A stretch of DNA of 64,000 bases from positions 1 through 64,000 of the forward strand of contig JALHQN010000013.1 in the NCBI GenBank assembly GCA_022841915.1, given 5' to 3'. Below the pieces are notes generated by a model. The model was not told the origin of the DNA, made no database searches, and saw only the letters and a program-made list of their open reading frames with translations. The DNA comes from Burkholderiales bacterium. GTDB taxonomy: Bacteria > Pseudomonadota > Gammaproteobacteria > Burkholderiales > WYBJ01. This document shows, in pieces, positions 44,507 through 52,771 of this stretch (the first letter of the stretch is position 1; each line of letters starts with the position of its first letter). The position numbers were made by a program, and so were the translations under genes.

Positions 44507-45231
44507 CAATGAAAGTCGTTGCTCACCGCGGCGATTCAGCGCGTTGCCCCGAGAACTCGACGATCGGGTTCGAGACTGCCATCGCGGCCGGTGCCGATCT
44601 GGTCGAGACCGACGTGCGCATGACGCGTGACGGCGTCCTCGTGTGTTGGCACGATCCGGATCTGAAGCGTGTCGCCGGCGTCGAGGCGGCGATTGCGACC
44701 AGCAACGCGGCAGAACTCGAAGCCTTGGCCTTGCCCAGCGGCGCCCGCTTATGCAGGCTCGAGGCGATTCTCGCTCTCGTGCGCGGTCGCGTGCCCCTGA
44801 TGCTCGACGTGAAGATCGACGACGATGCCGGCCGAGCCGCGATCATCGATCGGGTGGCTGCGGCCGGAATGATCGAACAAGTGGTCTACGGTGTGCGCAG
44901 CGCGCAGCACGCGCGGGCGCTCATCGGTGCGGGGGCAAAGTTCCCTCGGTTGGCCATGCCGGCCGAACCCGACATGCTCGATGAGTTCCCGGACGATGGG
45001 CTCGTAGGTGTGCGGCTATGGGAGGATCAGATTAGCGAGGCCGCGATCGCTCGCATTCGCGATCGTAAGCTGGGCGTGTGGGTCACCGCGGGCTTACGCA
45101 AGCAGGGCGAGGCGCCGGGGTACATCAGCACCGAGCGGCTGCAGACGTTGCGCCGGCTGGGTGTCGACGCCGTGCTGGTGAACGACGTCGCGCCTGCGGT
45201 CTGGATCGCACACGCAAGCCAGGGAGAGTGA
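44503..45231 (+). CDS. glycerophosphodiester phosphodiesterase
   Basis: The 242-residue enzyme has the GDPD motif set: H8-R9 (AHRGDS), PENS at 16-19, E35 and D37 (LVETDVRMT) and catalytic H50 (CWHDPDL). These place the metal and the general acid/base pair. It would cleave glycerophosphodiesters to glycerol-3-phosphate and an alcohol. There is no signal peptide, so it acts in the cytoplasm. A usual metal-binding Glu appears as Asp in LMLDVKIDD. It is coupled by ATGA overlap to the upstream ATPase gene, so it probably acts on the imported solute. Confidence 0.92.
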   Translation: MTMKVVAHRGDSARCPENSTIGFETAIAAGADLVETDVRMTRDGVLVCWHDPDLKRVAGVEAAIATSNAAELEALALPSGARLCRLEAILALVRGRVPLMLDVKIDDDAGRAAIIDRVAAAGMIEQVVYGVRSAQHARALIGAGAKFPRLAMPAEPDMLDEFPDDGLVGVRLWEDQISEAAIARIRDRKLGVWVTAGLRKQGEAPGYISTERLQTLRRLGVDAVLVNDVAPAVWIAHASQGE

Positions 45232-45236
45232 AGGCG

Positions 45237-46718
45237 ATGGTCAAATTGCCGCGATTCGTGATCTTCGTGTTCGATGCACTGCGTCGCGACATGATCACGA
45301 CCGAGCACATGCCGCATCTGCGCCGGTTCGTCGACGAGGGCTGTGATTTTCCGTCGAGCCGCTGCGTGTTTCCTTCCGAGACACGCGTCAACGCCGCATC
45401 CCTCGCGTGCGGCGCGATGCCTGCAGCCACGGGGGTGGTCGCCAACAAATTCTTCGATGGGCGCGTCTTCGCCGACAAGCTGTTCCATACGGCCAAGCAC
45501 GACGACATGCAGGCGGCCGAGCAGGCGTACGGCGGTCGCTTCGTCACGGCACCGACGCTCGGCGAACTGCTTGCCGACGCCGGCCGCAGCCTCGCGGTGG
45601 TCAGCACCGGGTCGGCGGGCGCAACGCATCTGCTCAATCCGCGCTCGGTCGCGCTGAATCAGGTGACGCTTTCCCTCAGCGACTGGCGGCGCTCGTCCCC
45701 GGCTGCCTATGCGGACAAGATACTGGCCAAGCATGGGCCGATTCCTGCCGCGGGCAAGCCCAATGTCGAGCGCATCCGCCTGCAGATGGACATGGTGCTG
45801 GACAGCGTGCTGCCGGATCTTTCGCCCGACGGCCTGATCGTGTGGTTTTCCGATCCGGACTCGACCTATCACGAATGCGGCATCGGTTCGCCCGAGAGCC
45901 TGGTGGCGATCCAGAACACCGATGTGCAGTTCGGCCGCTTTCTCGACGTGTGGCGCGCTCATCCCGAGCGCGATGCATGCACCATTGCCGTGTGCTCCGA
46001 TCACTCGCAAGTGAGCGCCGAGCGGCGCATCAAGGTGAAGGATGCGCTGCAGGCGGACGGACTCGTCGTCGGCGCGGCTCTCGATCGCGGTACGCTGCTG
46101 GCAGGCAGCACGGGATATTCCGGCGCGGTGAGCGTGGCCGGCGGGGACACGCGCCGCATCGCGGAACTGGCGAACTGGTTGAACGCGCAAAGTTGGTGCG
46201 GCAACGTGTTCACGCCCGGCGGCGATGGCGTGCGCGGCGGCGTTTCGGGGACGCTCGACCGTGCCTTGCTCATGCTCGAGCACGCGCGGGCGCCCCAGGT
46301 CTACTACACCATGCGAGCCGACGACCAGCTCAACCGCTGGGGACTGCCCGGCACCTGCTGGTACGACTCGAACGAAGTGCCCTTGGGCGGCGGCACCCAT
46401 GGCGGACTGCACTGGATCGAGATGACCAATCTGCTGGCCCTGCAAGGCAAGGGCTACAAGCAGGGCTATCGCTCACCGTGGCCCGCGAGCCAGACCGATC
46501 TCGCGCCGACGCTGCTCACCGAACTGGGCATCGCACGCCCTTCGCAGATGACCGGACGCGTGCTGACAGAGGCGCGCGTGCAAGGCGGGGAGCCGCCGCC
46601 GCCGCAAACCTTCCTGTGCGATGCGCAGGCGTCTCGTTCGTCGCAGTTCCTGCGCATCTGGCGGGTGGGCGGCACGGCTTACATCGATCAGGGTTGGGTC
46701 GAGGGCGCGAAGACATGA
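45237..46718 (+). CDS. type I phosphodiesterase/nucleotide pyrophosphatase family enzyme
   Basis: The 493-residue enzyme belongs to the alkaline phosphatase superfamily. The metal and nucleophile residues are in place: D13 (FVFDALRR), nucleophile T49 (FPSETRVN), D208 and H212 (DPDSTYHECG), D255-H256 (CSDHSQVS) and a late His in GGGTHGGLHW. It would hydrolyse phosphodiester or phosphate-ester bonds. It lacks a signal peptide, so it is cytoplasmic like the neighbouring GDPD. The start is 5 bases after that gene, and its stop overlaps the permease start, making it part of the importer operon. Confidence 0.9.
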   Translation: MVKLPRFVIFVFDALRRDMITTEHMPHLRRFVDEGCDFPSSRCVFPSETRVNAASLACGAMPAATGVVANKFFDGRVFADKLFHTAKHDDMQAAEQAYGGRFVTAPTLGELLADAGRSLAVVSTGSAGATHLLNPRSVALNQVTLSLSDWRRSSPAAYADKILAKHGPIPAAGKPNVERIRLQMDMVLDSVLPDLSPDGLIVWFSDPDSTYHECGIGSPESLVAIQNTDVQFGRFLDVWRAHPERDACTIAVCSDHSQVSAERRIKVKDALQADGLVVGAALDRGTLLAGSTGYSGAVSVAGGDTRRIAELANWLNAQSWCGNVFTPGGDGVRGGVSGTLDRALLMLEHARAPQVYYTMRADDQLNRWGLPGTCWYDSNEVPLGGGTHGGLHWIEMTNLLALQGKGYKQGYRSPWPASQTDLAPTLLTELGIARPSQMTGRVLTEARVQGGEPPPPQTFLCDAQASRSSQFLRIWRVGGTAYIDQGWVEGAKT

Positions 46719-47656
46719 ATGCGCGCTTCGTCCTCACCAAGCTGTTCCGCGCCTTGGTGACGCTGTGGCTGGTGGTCACTTTCGCTTTCGTCATTCTGCA
46801 TGCATCGGGGGATCCCATCGAGATCCTGCTCGGCGATCAGGCCGAGCAGGAAGTCATCGACCACTACAAGCAGCTCTACGGCCTGGACCGGCCCATGCAC
46901 GAACAATATTTCCGCTACGTCGCGGGCGTGGCGCAAGGTGACCTCGGTTTCTCGCTCTCCGATCAACGGCCGGTGACCGAACTGCTCGCCGAGGCGATTC
47001 CCGCCACGCTCGAGCTCGGATTGACGGCCCTTGCCATCAGCATGCTGATCGGGATTCCACTGGGCATCGTCGCCGCTCTCAATCGCAACAAAGCGATCGA
47101 TCGCTTCGTCATGACCTTCGCCGTGCTCGGCTTCAGCATCCCGAACTTCTTTCTCGGCATCTTGATGATTCTCTTGTTCTCGCTCTGGCTGCGCTGGTTG
47201 CCGACCTCTGGCATGGGCACATGGCAGCACCTGGTGATGCCGGCGCTCACGCTCGGGACGGCGGCCGCAGGCTCGCTCGCGCGCTTCACGCGATCGTCGA
47301 TGCTGGAGGTGATGAGCAAGCTCTACATGCGCACCGCTGTGGCCAAGGGCGTGCCGCGTGGGCGGCGGATCCGCTGGCATGCGTTGCCGAACGCCGCGAT
47401 CCCGCTGGTGACGGTGCTCGGATTTCGCTTGGGCGATCTGGTCGCGGGTTCGATCGTGACCGAAACGGTGTTCGCATGGCCGGGCGTAGGCCGGGCGCTG
47501 GTGTCGGCCGTCAGTGCGCGCGATCTCGCCGTGGTTCAAGGCGTCCTGCTCATGACCGCGTTCACGATGGTGATTGCGAACCTGCTCGTCGACCTCGCCT
47601 ACGGCTGGATCGATCCGCGCATCCGCGCGGCGAAGTCCCGCCCTTCGGAAGCCTGA
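46715..47656 (+). CDS. Opp/Dpp-type ABC permease (B subunit)
   Basis: The 313-residue protein has six predicted helices. It opens with RFVLTKLFRALVTLWLVVTF and has the conserved periplasmic segment YKQLYGLDRPMHEQYFRYV. The EAA loop is at about residue 215 (RTAVAKGVPRGRRIRWHALP) and the end is typical (LLVDLAYGWIDPRIR). It forms half of the membrane channel. Its ATG overlaps the stop of the phosphodiesterase gene. Confidence 0.95.
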   Translation: MNARFVLTKLFRALVTLWLVVTFAFVILHASGDPIEILLGDQAEQEVIDHYKQLYGLDRPMHEQYFRYVAGVAQGDLGFSLSDQRPVTELLAEAIPATLELGLTALAISMLIGIPLGIVAALNRNKAIDRFVMTFAVLGFSIPNFFLGILMILLFSLWLRWLPTSGMGTWQHLVMPALTLGTAAAGSLARFTRSSMLEVMSKLYMRTAVAKGVPRGRRIRWHALPNAAIPLVTVLGFRLGDLVAGSIVTETVFAWPGVGRALVSAVSARDLAVVQGVLLMTAFTMVIANLLVDLAYGWIDPRIRAAKSRPSEA

Positions 47657-47663
47657 AGCCCGC

Positions 47664-48554
47664 ATGTCGATTGCATCGCCTCTCACGGAGCCTGCCGCCG
47701 CCCCCGGACGCGCGCGACGCTTCTTGCGCAGATATCCCCCTCTGGTCCTGCTGGCCGCGCTCTTCATCATCCTCACGCTGCTGATCTCGGCGGCCGCGGA
47801 CTGGATCGCGCCCTATCACTACACCACGCAGGATCTTTCCAATCGGCTGCTGCCGCCTGTCTTTCTCGGCGGCCTTGCGCAGTATCCGCTGGGTACCGAC
47901 GAGCTCGGCCGCGACATCCTGTCGCGTCTGATCTATGCCACGCGTTTCAGCGTGATCATCGCCATCCTCGGTACGTCGATCGGCGCCGTCCTGGGCACGC
48001 TGATCGGATTCATCGCCGCTCACTTTCGAGGCTGGGTGGAAGAGACCTTGATGATGCTGGTCGATGCCCAGGCCTCGATGCCCTTCATGCTGCTGGCGCT
48101 GGCCGTGCTTGCCTTCTTCGGCAACAGCCTGGTGCTCTTCATCGTGGTCCTGGGCATCAACGGCTGGGAGAACTACGCGCGGCTCACGCGCGGCATGGTG
48201 CTCTCGGCGAGCAGCCAGGGCTATGCCGTGGCAGTCCACGCGCTCGGCGCGACGCCGGCCCGCATCTATACCCGTCACATCCTGCCCAACATTCTGAGCG
48301 TGCTGATCGTTCAGTTCACGCTCAACTTTCCGGCCACCATCCTGCTCGAAACCTCCATGAGCTTTCTCGGATTGGGCATCCAGCCTCCGCTCACGAGCCT
48401 GGGTCAGATGCTCGGCTCGGGCCGCTCGCACCTGCTGCTCGCGTGGTGGATCGCGGTGCTGCCCGGCACGATGATCTTTCTCTCGACGCTTTCCATCAGC
48501 ATGTTCGGCGACTGGCTGCGCGATCGCCTCGATCCGACGCTGCGCAACCGCTGA
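47664..48554 (+). CDS. Opp/Dpp-type ABC permease (C subunit)
   Basis: The 296-residue protein pairs with the B subunit. It has LGTDELGRDILSRLIYATRF, the EAA-type loop VHALGATPARIYTRHILPN and the family end GDWLRDRLDPTLRNR. It starts 7 bases after the B-subunit stop and is the last gene of the operon. A Bug protein gene is convergent with it. Confidence 0.95.
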   Translation: MSIASPLTEPAAAPGRARRFLRRYPPLVLLAALFIILTLLISAAADWIAPYHYTTQDLSNRLLPPVFLGGLAQYPLGTDELGRDILSRLIYATRFSVIIAILGTSIGAVLGTLIGFIAAHFRGWVEETLMMLVDAQASMPFMLLALAVLAFFGNSLVLFIVVLGINGWENYARLTRGMVLSASSQGYAVAVHALGATPARIYTRHILPNILSVLIVQFTLNFPATILLETSMSFLGLGIQPPLTSLGQMLGSGRSHLLLAWWIAVLPGTMIFLSTLSISMFGDWLRDRLDPTLRNR

Positions 48555-48623
48555 TGTCTCGGGTGCAGGTGGAAGGCAGGGGGCAGGCGCGCACGATGCC
48601 CACCTGCCCGCAAGCGAAGGCGC

Positions 48624-49589
48624 TCAATTGAGCGTCAAGTTCGCAGCCTTCACTACCTTCGCCCATTTCTCCGTTTCCTGCTTCAAGAATTCGCTGAACT
48701 TCGCCGGCTCCATCAGCATGGGTTCGGCGCCTTGCGTGAGCAGGAATTTTTGCGTCTCCGGGGAGTTCACGAGCTTGGCGAATTCGCCGTAGAGTCGTTG
48801 CACGATCGCACTCGGCGTGTTGGCCGGCGCCATGATGCCGAACCAGGAGGCGACATCGAAGCCGGGCAGCCCTTGCTCGGCAATGGTCGGAACGTCCGGC
48901 ATCACGGCCGAGCGCTGCTGCGTGCCCATGCCGAGCGCACGCAGCTTACCGGCCTTGATCTGCGGCCCTGCAGCGATGAGCCCGCTGCAGTACATGTGGG
49001 TCTGGCCGCCGATGGTGTCCATCATCGCCGGGGCGCCGCCCTTGTAGGGCACGTGCACGATGTCGATGTTGGCCATGGATTTGAGCAGTTCCCAGCACAA
49101 GTGCGGCGTGCCGGCATTGCCCGAGGAGGCGAACAGCATCTGGCCGGGACGCTTTTTGGCCAGGGCGATGAACTCCTTGACGTTCCTCGCCGGCAGCGAC
49201 GGATGGATGACGAGCATGTACGGAACGTTGGCGATCATCGCCACCGGCGTGAGGTCTTTCTGGCTGTCGTAGTTGAGCTTGAAGACGCTCGGGGCGATCG
49301 CCTGCGGGCCGTTGGTGGCCACCAGAAGGGTATAACCGTCCGGGGCCTGCTTGGAGACATATTCCGAGCCGACGTTGCCGCCAGCACCCGGACGATTCTC
49401 CACCAGTACCTGCTGGCCGAGCGGCGCGTTCAAACGCTGTGCGAGAAAGCGCGCCATGATGTCGTTGCTGCTCGATCCCGCGGGATAAGGGACGACCAGT
49501 CGAATGGGCTTGTTTGGATATTCCTGCGCCGAGACCGGACCAACGAGCGTCATACACGCAGCCAACCAAGCGAGCGGCTTGAGCTTCAT
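48624..49589 (-). CDS. Bug/TctC-type periplasmic binding protein
   Basis: The 321-residue protein has a signal peptide (MKLKPLAWLAACMTLVGPVS), then QEYPNKPIRLVVPYPAGSSS, ENRPGAGGNVG and QAPDGYTLLVATN, as in tripartite tricarboxylate receptors. The usual PGGGTD motif appears as PAGSSSND. It has a good GGAGG site before the ATG. No transporter genes are adjacent on its strand, so it is one of the orphan receptors common in Burkholderiales. Confidence 0.92.
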   Translation of the reverse strand: MKLKPLAWLAACMTLVGPVSAQEYPNKPIRLVVPYPAGSSSNDIMARFLAQRLNAPLGQQVLVENRPGAGGNVGSEYVSKQAPDGYTLLVATNGPQAIAPSVFKLNYDSQKDLTPVAMIANVPYMLVIHPSLPARNVKEFIALAKKRPGQMLFASSGNAGTPHLCWELLKSMANIDIVHVPYKGGAPAMMDTIGGQTHMYCSGLIAAGPQIKAGKLRALGMGTQQRSAVMPDVPTIAEQGLPGFDVASWFGIMAPANTPSAIVQRLYGEFAKLVNSPETQKFLLTQGAEPMLMEPAKFSEFLKQETEKWAKVVKAANLTLN

Positions 49590-49805
49590 TTGTTCTCCTC
49601 CGGGGATCGCGATCGAGCACCCATGATAAGGCGAGCGGGCGCAAAGAAGGCAAGGGCATGTCGATCCTGCTGCTTCTCGTACGTGATGCGACGGCAAAAA
49701 CAAGGCTCGACGAACGCCGGGAGGATCGGGAGACAACCGGGCAAGACGAGCATGACGAGTCGCGGATCGCACCCGCGCCGCCGCCCCGTCAAGGCGGTCG
49801 ATGGC

Positions 49806-50651
49806 TCAGGGTTTGGCCTGTATGGCCGGGTTGCGGCCTTGCACCGCATCTTGCATGCGGGCTTCGATGGCCGTACCGATCCGCGGATGGGTGATGACGT
49901 AGAAGCGTTCTTCCCGCACGGCGTCGAGAACTTTGTCGGCGACATCGTCGGCGCTCACCTTGCCCTTGCGCAGCAGTGTGCGCATCGCTTCGCGGCGCTC
50001 GCGATCGATTTCCGCTGCTTCCGGCACGGCCAGCGCCTGCGGTCGATTGCGCTCGGCATTCCAGATCTCGGTATCCACCCAGGCGGGCAGCAACAGCGAC
50101 ACCTTGAGCTGAGCGCCGATCTCGGCCAGATCCTGATACAGCGTCTCGGTGAGTGTGACGACGCCGTGCTTGGAGACGTTGTAGACGCTCATCGATGGCG
50201 TGCTCAGCAGGCCAGCGACCGAGGCGGTGTTGACCATGTGGCATGCGCACGCTTGCTCGAGCATGAGAGGGACGAAGGTTCGAACGCCGTGGATCACGCC
50301 CCAGAGATTGACGCCCAGCACCCATTGCCAGTCGCGCACGTCGGCTTCCCAGGCGCGCCGCCGCAGGCCGCCGACGCCGGCGTTGTTGCACACCAGATGG
50401 ATCGCGCCGAAGCGCGATTGCGCGGCTTGGGCCAGCGCTTGCACTTGCTCGGCTTGCGAGACGTCGGTCGGCACGGCAAGCGCGGCCACGCCCAGGGCTT
50501 CGATTTCGGCGCGGGCTCGCTCCAGCGGCCGGGGTTCGATATCCGCGAGCACGATGTTCATGCCCTCGCGGGCGAATCGCCGCGCCATCGCGAAGCCGAT
50601 GCCGCTGGCCGCGCCCGTGATCACGGCAGTCTTGTCGATCAGATCCCTCAT
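49806..50651 (-). CDS. SDR-family oxidoreductase with canonical active site
   Basis: The 281-residue protein has VITGAASGIGFAMARRFA, CNNAGVGG, the catalytic Ser in VNTASVAGLLSTPS and the Tyr/Lys pair in YNVSKHGV. A full reductase mechanism is expected, unlike the three SDRs at 26.9-29.4 kb. Its C-terminal extension includes a long acidic helix (IDRERREAMRTLLRKGKVSA) of the type seen in fatty-acyl or short-chain alcohol dehydrogenases. It is divergent from the phosphotransferase gene. ATG 50651 was chosen because the frame before it looks non-coding. Confidence 0.93.
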   Translation of the reverse strand: MRDLIDKTAVITGAASGIGFAMARRFAREGMNIVLADIEPRPLERARAEIEALGVAALAVPTDVSQAEQVQALAQAAQSRFGAIHLVCNNAGVGGLRRRAWEADVRDWQWVLGVNLWGVIHGVRTFVPLMLEQACACHMVNTASVAGLLSTPSMSVYNVSKHGVVTLTETLYQDLAEIGAQLKVSLLLPAWVDTEIWNAERNRPQALAVPEAAEIDRERREAMRTLLRKGKVSADDVADKVLDAVREERFYVITHPRIGTAIEARMQDAVQGRNPAIQAKP

Positions 50652-50725
50652 GATGGAAAGATCATAGCACCGAGGCCGCGGCCTCTTGCGCGACACCGTG
50701 TCGCACCCCTACCATCGCGGTCGAC

Positions 50726-51808
50726 ATGACCACCTCCGACGACTTCGAAAAATTCCGCGGCACGATGCCGGTGAACGAGCGCCATCGCATCGATGTCGAG
50801 CGTCTCGCCGTTTATCTGCGTGAGCGCATTCCTGGCCTGGCCGCTTCGCTGCAGATCGAGCAGTTCAAGGGCGGGCAGTCGAACCCGACCTATCTGCTCA
50901 CCGCCGATGAGCGCAAGTTCGTGTTGCGCCGCAAGCCGCCGGGCGCTTTGCTGCCGTCGGCGCACGCGGTGGATCGCGAGTATCGGGTGATGACCGCGCT
51001 TGCCGATACCGACGTTCCGGTGCCGCGCACCTGGTGCTTGTGCGAGGACCAGGAGGTTATCGGGACCTCGTTCTTCGTCATGGACTACGTGCAAGGGCGC
51101 GTGTTCTGGGATCCGTCGCTGCCCGGCATTGCGCCCGCAGAGCGAGGCGCCCTGTGGCGCGAGATCAACCGGGTGATCGCAGCCTTGCACCAGGTCGACT
51201 ACCGCGCGATCGGGCTCGAAACCTACGGCCGTCCAGGCAACTACATACAGCGCCAGATCGATCGCTGGATCAAGCAGTACCGCACCTCGGAAACCGAACG
51301 CATCGAGGCGATGGACAACCTCATCGCCTGGCTGCCGCACAATATTCCGCCCGGCGACGAGACCACGATCGTGCACGGCGACTTCCGTATCGACAACATG
51401 ATCTTCCACCCGAGCGAGCCGCGTGTGCTCGCAGTGCTGGACTGGGAACTGTCGACGCTCGGCCACCCGCTGGCCGACTTCGCCTATCACCTGATGGCGT
51501 GGCGCCTGGGGCCGGGGCAGTTTCGCGGCATGAACGGCATGGACTTGCGCTCCCTCGGCATTCCCGAGGAAGACGAGTATGTCGCCCTGTATTGCCAGCG
51601 CACGGGCCGCGCGAATATCGGCAACGTCGACTTCTATCTCGCCTACAACATGTTCCGGTTGGCAGCGATTCTGCAAGGCATCGCCAAGCGGGCCATCGAC
51701 GGCACGGCGGCCAACGCGCAGGCGGTGGAAACGGGCAAGCGCGCGCGTCCGACGGCCGAGGCGGGTTGGGCGCTCGCGCAACGTATCATCGACGCGTCGG
51801 CCAAGTAG
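50726..51808 (+). CDS. phosphotransferase family protein (ACAD10/11 kinase-like)
   Basis: The 360-residue protein has the APH kinase fold. The glycine-rich loop is QFKGGQSNPTYLL, the Lys is in KFVLRRKPPG, the Brenner motif is HGDFRIDNMIFH with the catalytic Asp, and the metal motif is LDWELSTLGHPLADFAYHL. This subgroup is related to the kinase part of ACAD10/11, which phosphorylates 4-hydroxyacyl-CoA. An acyl-CoA dehydrogenase often lies next to it, but none is here. An EamA exporter gene follows after 15 bases. Confidence 0.9.
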   Translation: MTTSDDFEKFRGTMPVNERHRIDVERLAVYLRERIPGLAASLQIEQFKGGQSNPTYLLTADERKFVLRRKPPGALLPSAHAVDREYRVMTALADTDVPVPRTWCLCEDQEVIGTSFFVMDYVQGRVFWDPSLPGIAPAERGALWREINRVIAALHQVDYRAIGLETYGRPGNYIQRQIDRWIKQYRTSETERIEAMDNLIAWLPHNIPPGDETTIVHGDFRIDNMIFHPSEPRVLAVLDWELSTLGHPLADFAYHLMAWRLGPGQFRGMNGMDLRSLGIPEEDEYVALYCQRTGRANIGNVDFYLAYNMFRLAAILQGIAKRAIDGTAANAQAVETGKRARPTAEAGWALAQRIIDASAK

Positions 51809-51823
51809 GCGCAGCGAGCGAGC

Positions 51824-52720
51824 ATGAGTGCGTCCGCAGCGCGGGCGATGTCGTCGCGCTCCGGATCGACGCGCGGTATCGTCCTCATGGTCATCGCGGT
51901 GGGCTTGCTGACCGTCAACGATGCGTTGGCCAAGTATCTGGCGCAGCGCTACCCCGTCGATCAGGTGCTCGCACTCAGGCATGCCGCGGTGCTGTTCGCC
52001 ATCCTGCCCTATGCCGCGCTGGTCACGGGTTGGCAGGCCTTGAAGGTGCGCGATTGGCGAGGGCAGTCCATCCGCGGCCTGCTCTTCATCGCCGGCACCG
52101 TGTTTCTGGTGCTCAGCGTCACCTTGCTTCCGCTCGCCACGGTGACTTCGCTGATCATGACCGCTCCGATCTTCGTCGCCTTGTTCTCCGGGATGCTGCT
52201 CGGCGAACGCGTGAACCGGGCGCGCTGGCTGGCCATAGTCGGCGGGTTCCTCGGCGTGCTGTTGATCGTGCGCCCGGGCGGCCACGTCTTCGAGTGGGGT
52301 TTGCTGCTGGCGCTTGCGGCTGCGCTGGCCAACGGCCTGCGCGATCTGCTCACCCGTCGGCTGGCGCGTACCGAGACCTCCATCGCTCAGCTTTTCTGGT
52401 CCAACGCGGCTGTGACTGTCGCTTGCTTTGCCACGTTCTCGACCCGATGGCAGCCGGTCGGGGGTGTCGATGCCGCATGGTTTCTGGGCGCGGGCGTGCT
52501 CAATGCGCTCGGGCATTTCGTGATGATCGAGGCGATGCGGGCGGGCGAGGCGGCACTGATCGCGCCTTTTCGCTATACCGCGCTCATCTGGGCCGTCGTC
52601 ATCGGCTTCCTGGTCTGGGGCGACCTGCCCGATGTCTGGGTCATGCTGGGCGCGCTGGTGATCTGCGCAAGCGGGATCGGGATGGTCCTGATGGAACGCA
52701 GAGCGTGGCTCAGACGCTGA
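51824..52720 (+). CDS. EamA-family (DMT) transporter
   Basis: The 298-residue protein has ten predicted helices in two EamA repeats (LLTVNDALAKYLAQRYPVDQ, then VTSLIMTAPIFVALFSGMLL, and in the second half LIAPFRYTALIWAVVIGFLV). It resembles the EamA protein at 31.3 kb closely in layout, with LRDLLTRRLARTETS against LRDILARILARTDDS, so the two may be paralogues. It begins 15 bases after the kinase gene and may be co-transcribed. Confidence 0.9.
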   Translation: MSASAARAMSSRSGSTRGIVLMVIAVGLLTVNDALAKYLAQRYPVDQVLALRHAAVLFAILPYAALVTGWQALKVRDWRGQSIRGLLFIAGTVFLVLSVTLLPLATVTSLIMTAPIFVALFSGMLLGERVNRARWLAIVGGFLGVLLIVRPGGHVFEWGLLLALAAALANGLRDLLTRRLARTETSIAQLFWSNAAVTVACFATFSTRWQPVGGVDAAWFLGAGVLNALGHFVMIEAMRAGEAALIAPFRYTALIWAVVIGFLVWGDLPDVWVMLGALVICASGIGMVLMERRAWLRR

Positions 52721-52771
52721 GCGGCAAGCGCGCGAGGTTCGTGCAACGGCGATGTGCTCGCCCCCGAGGGT

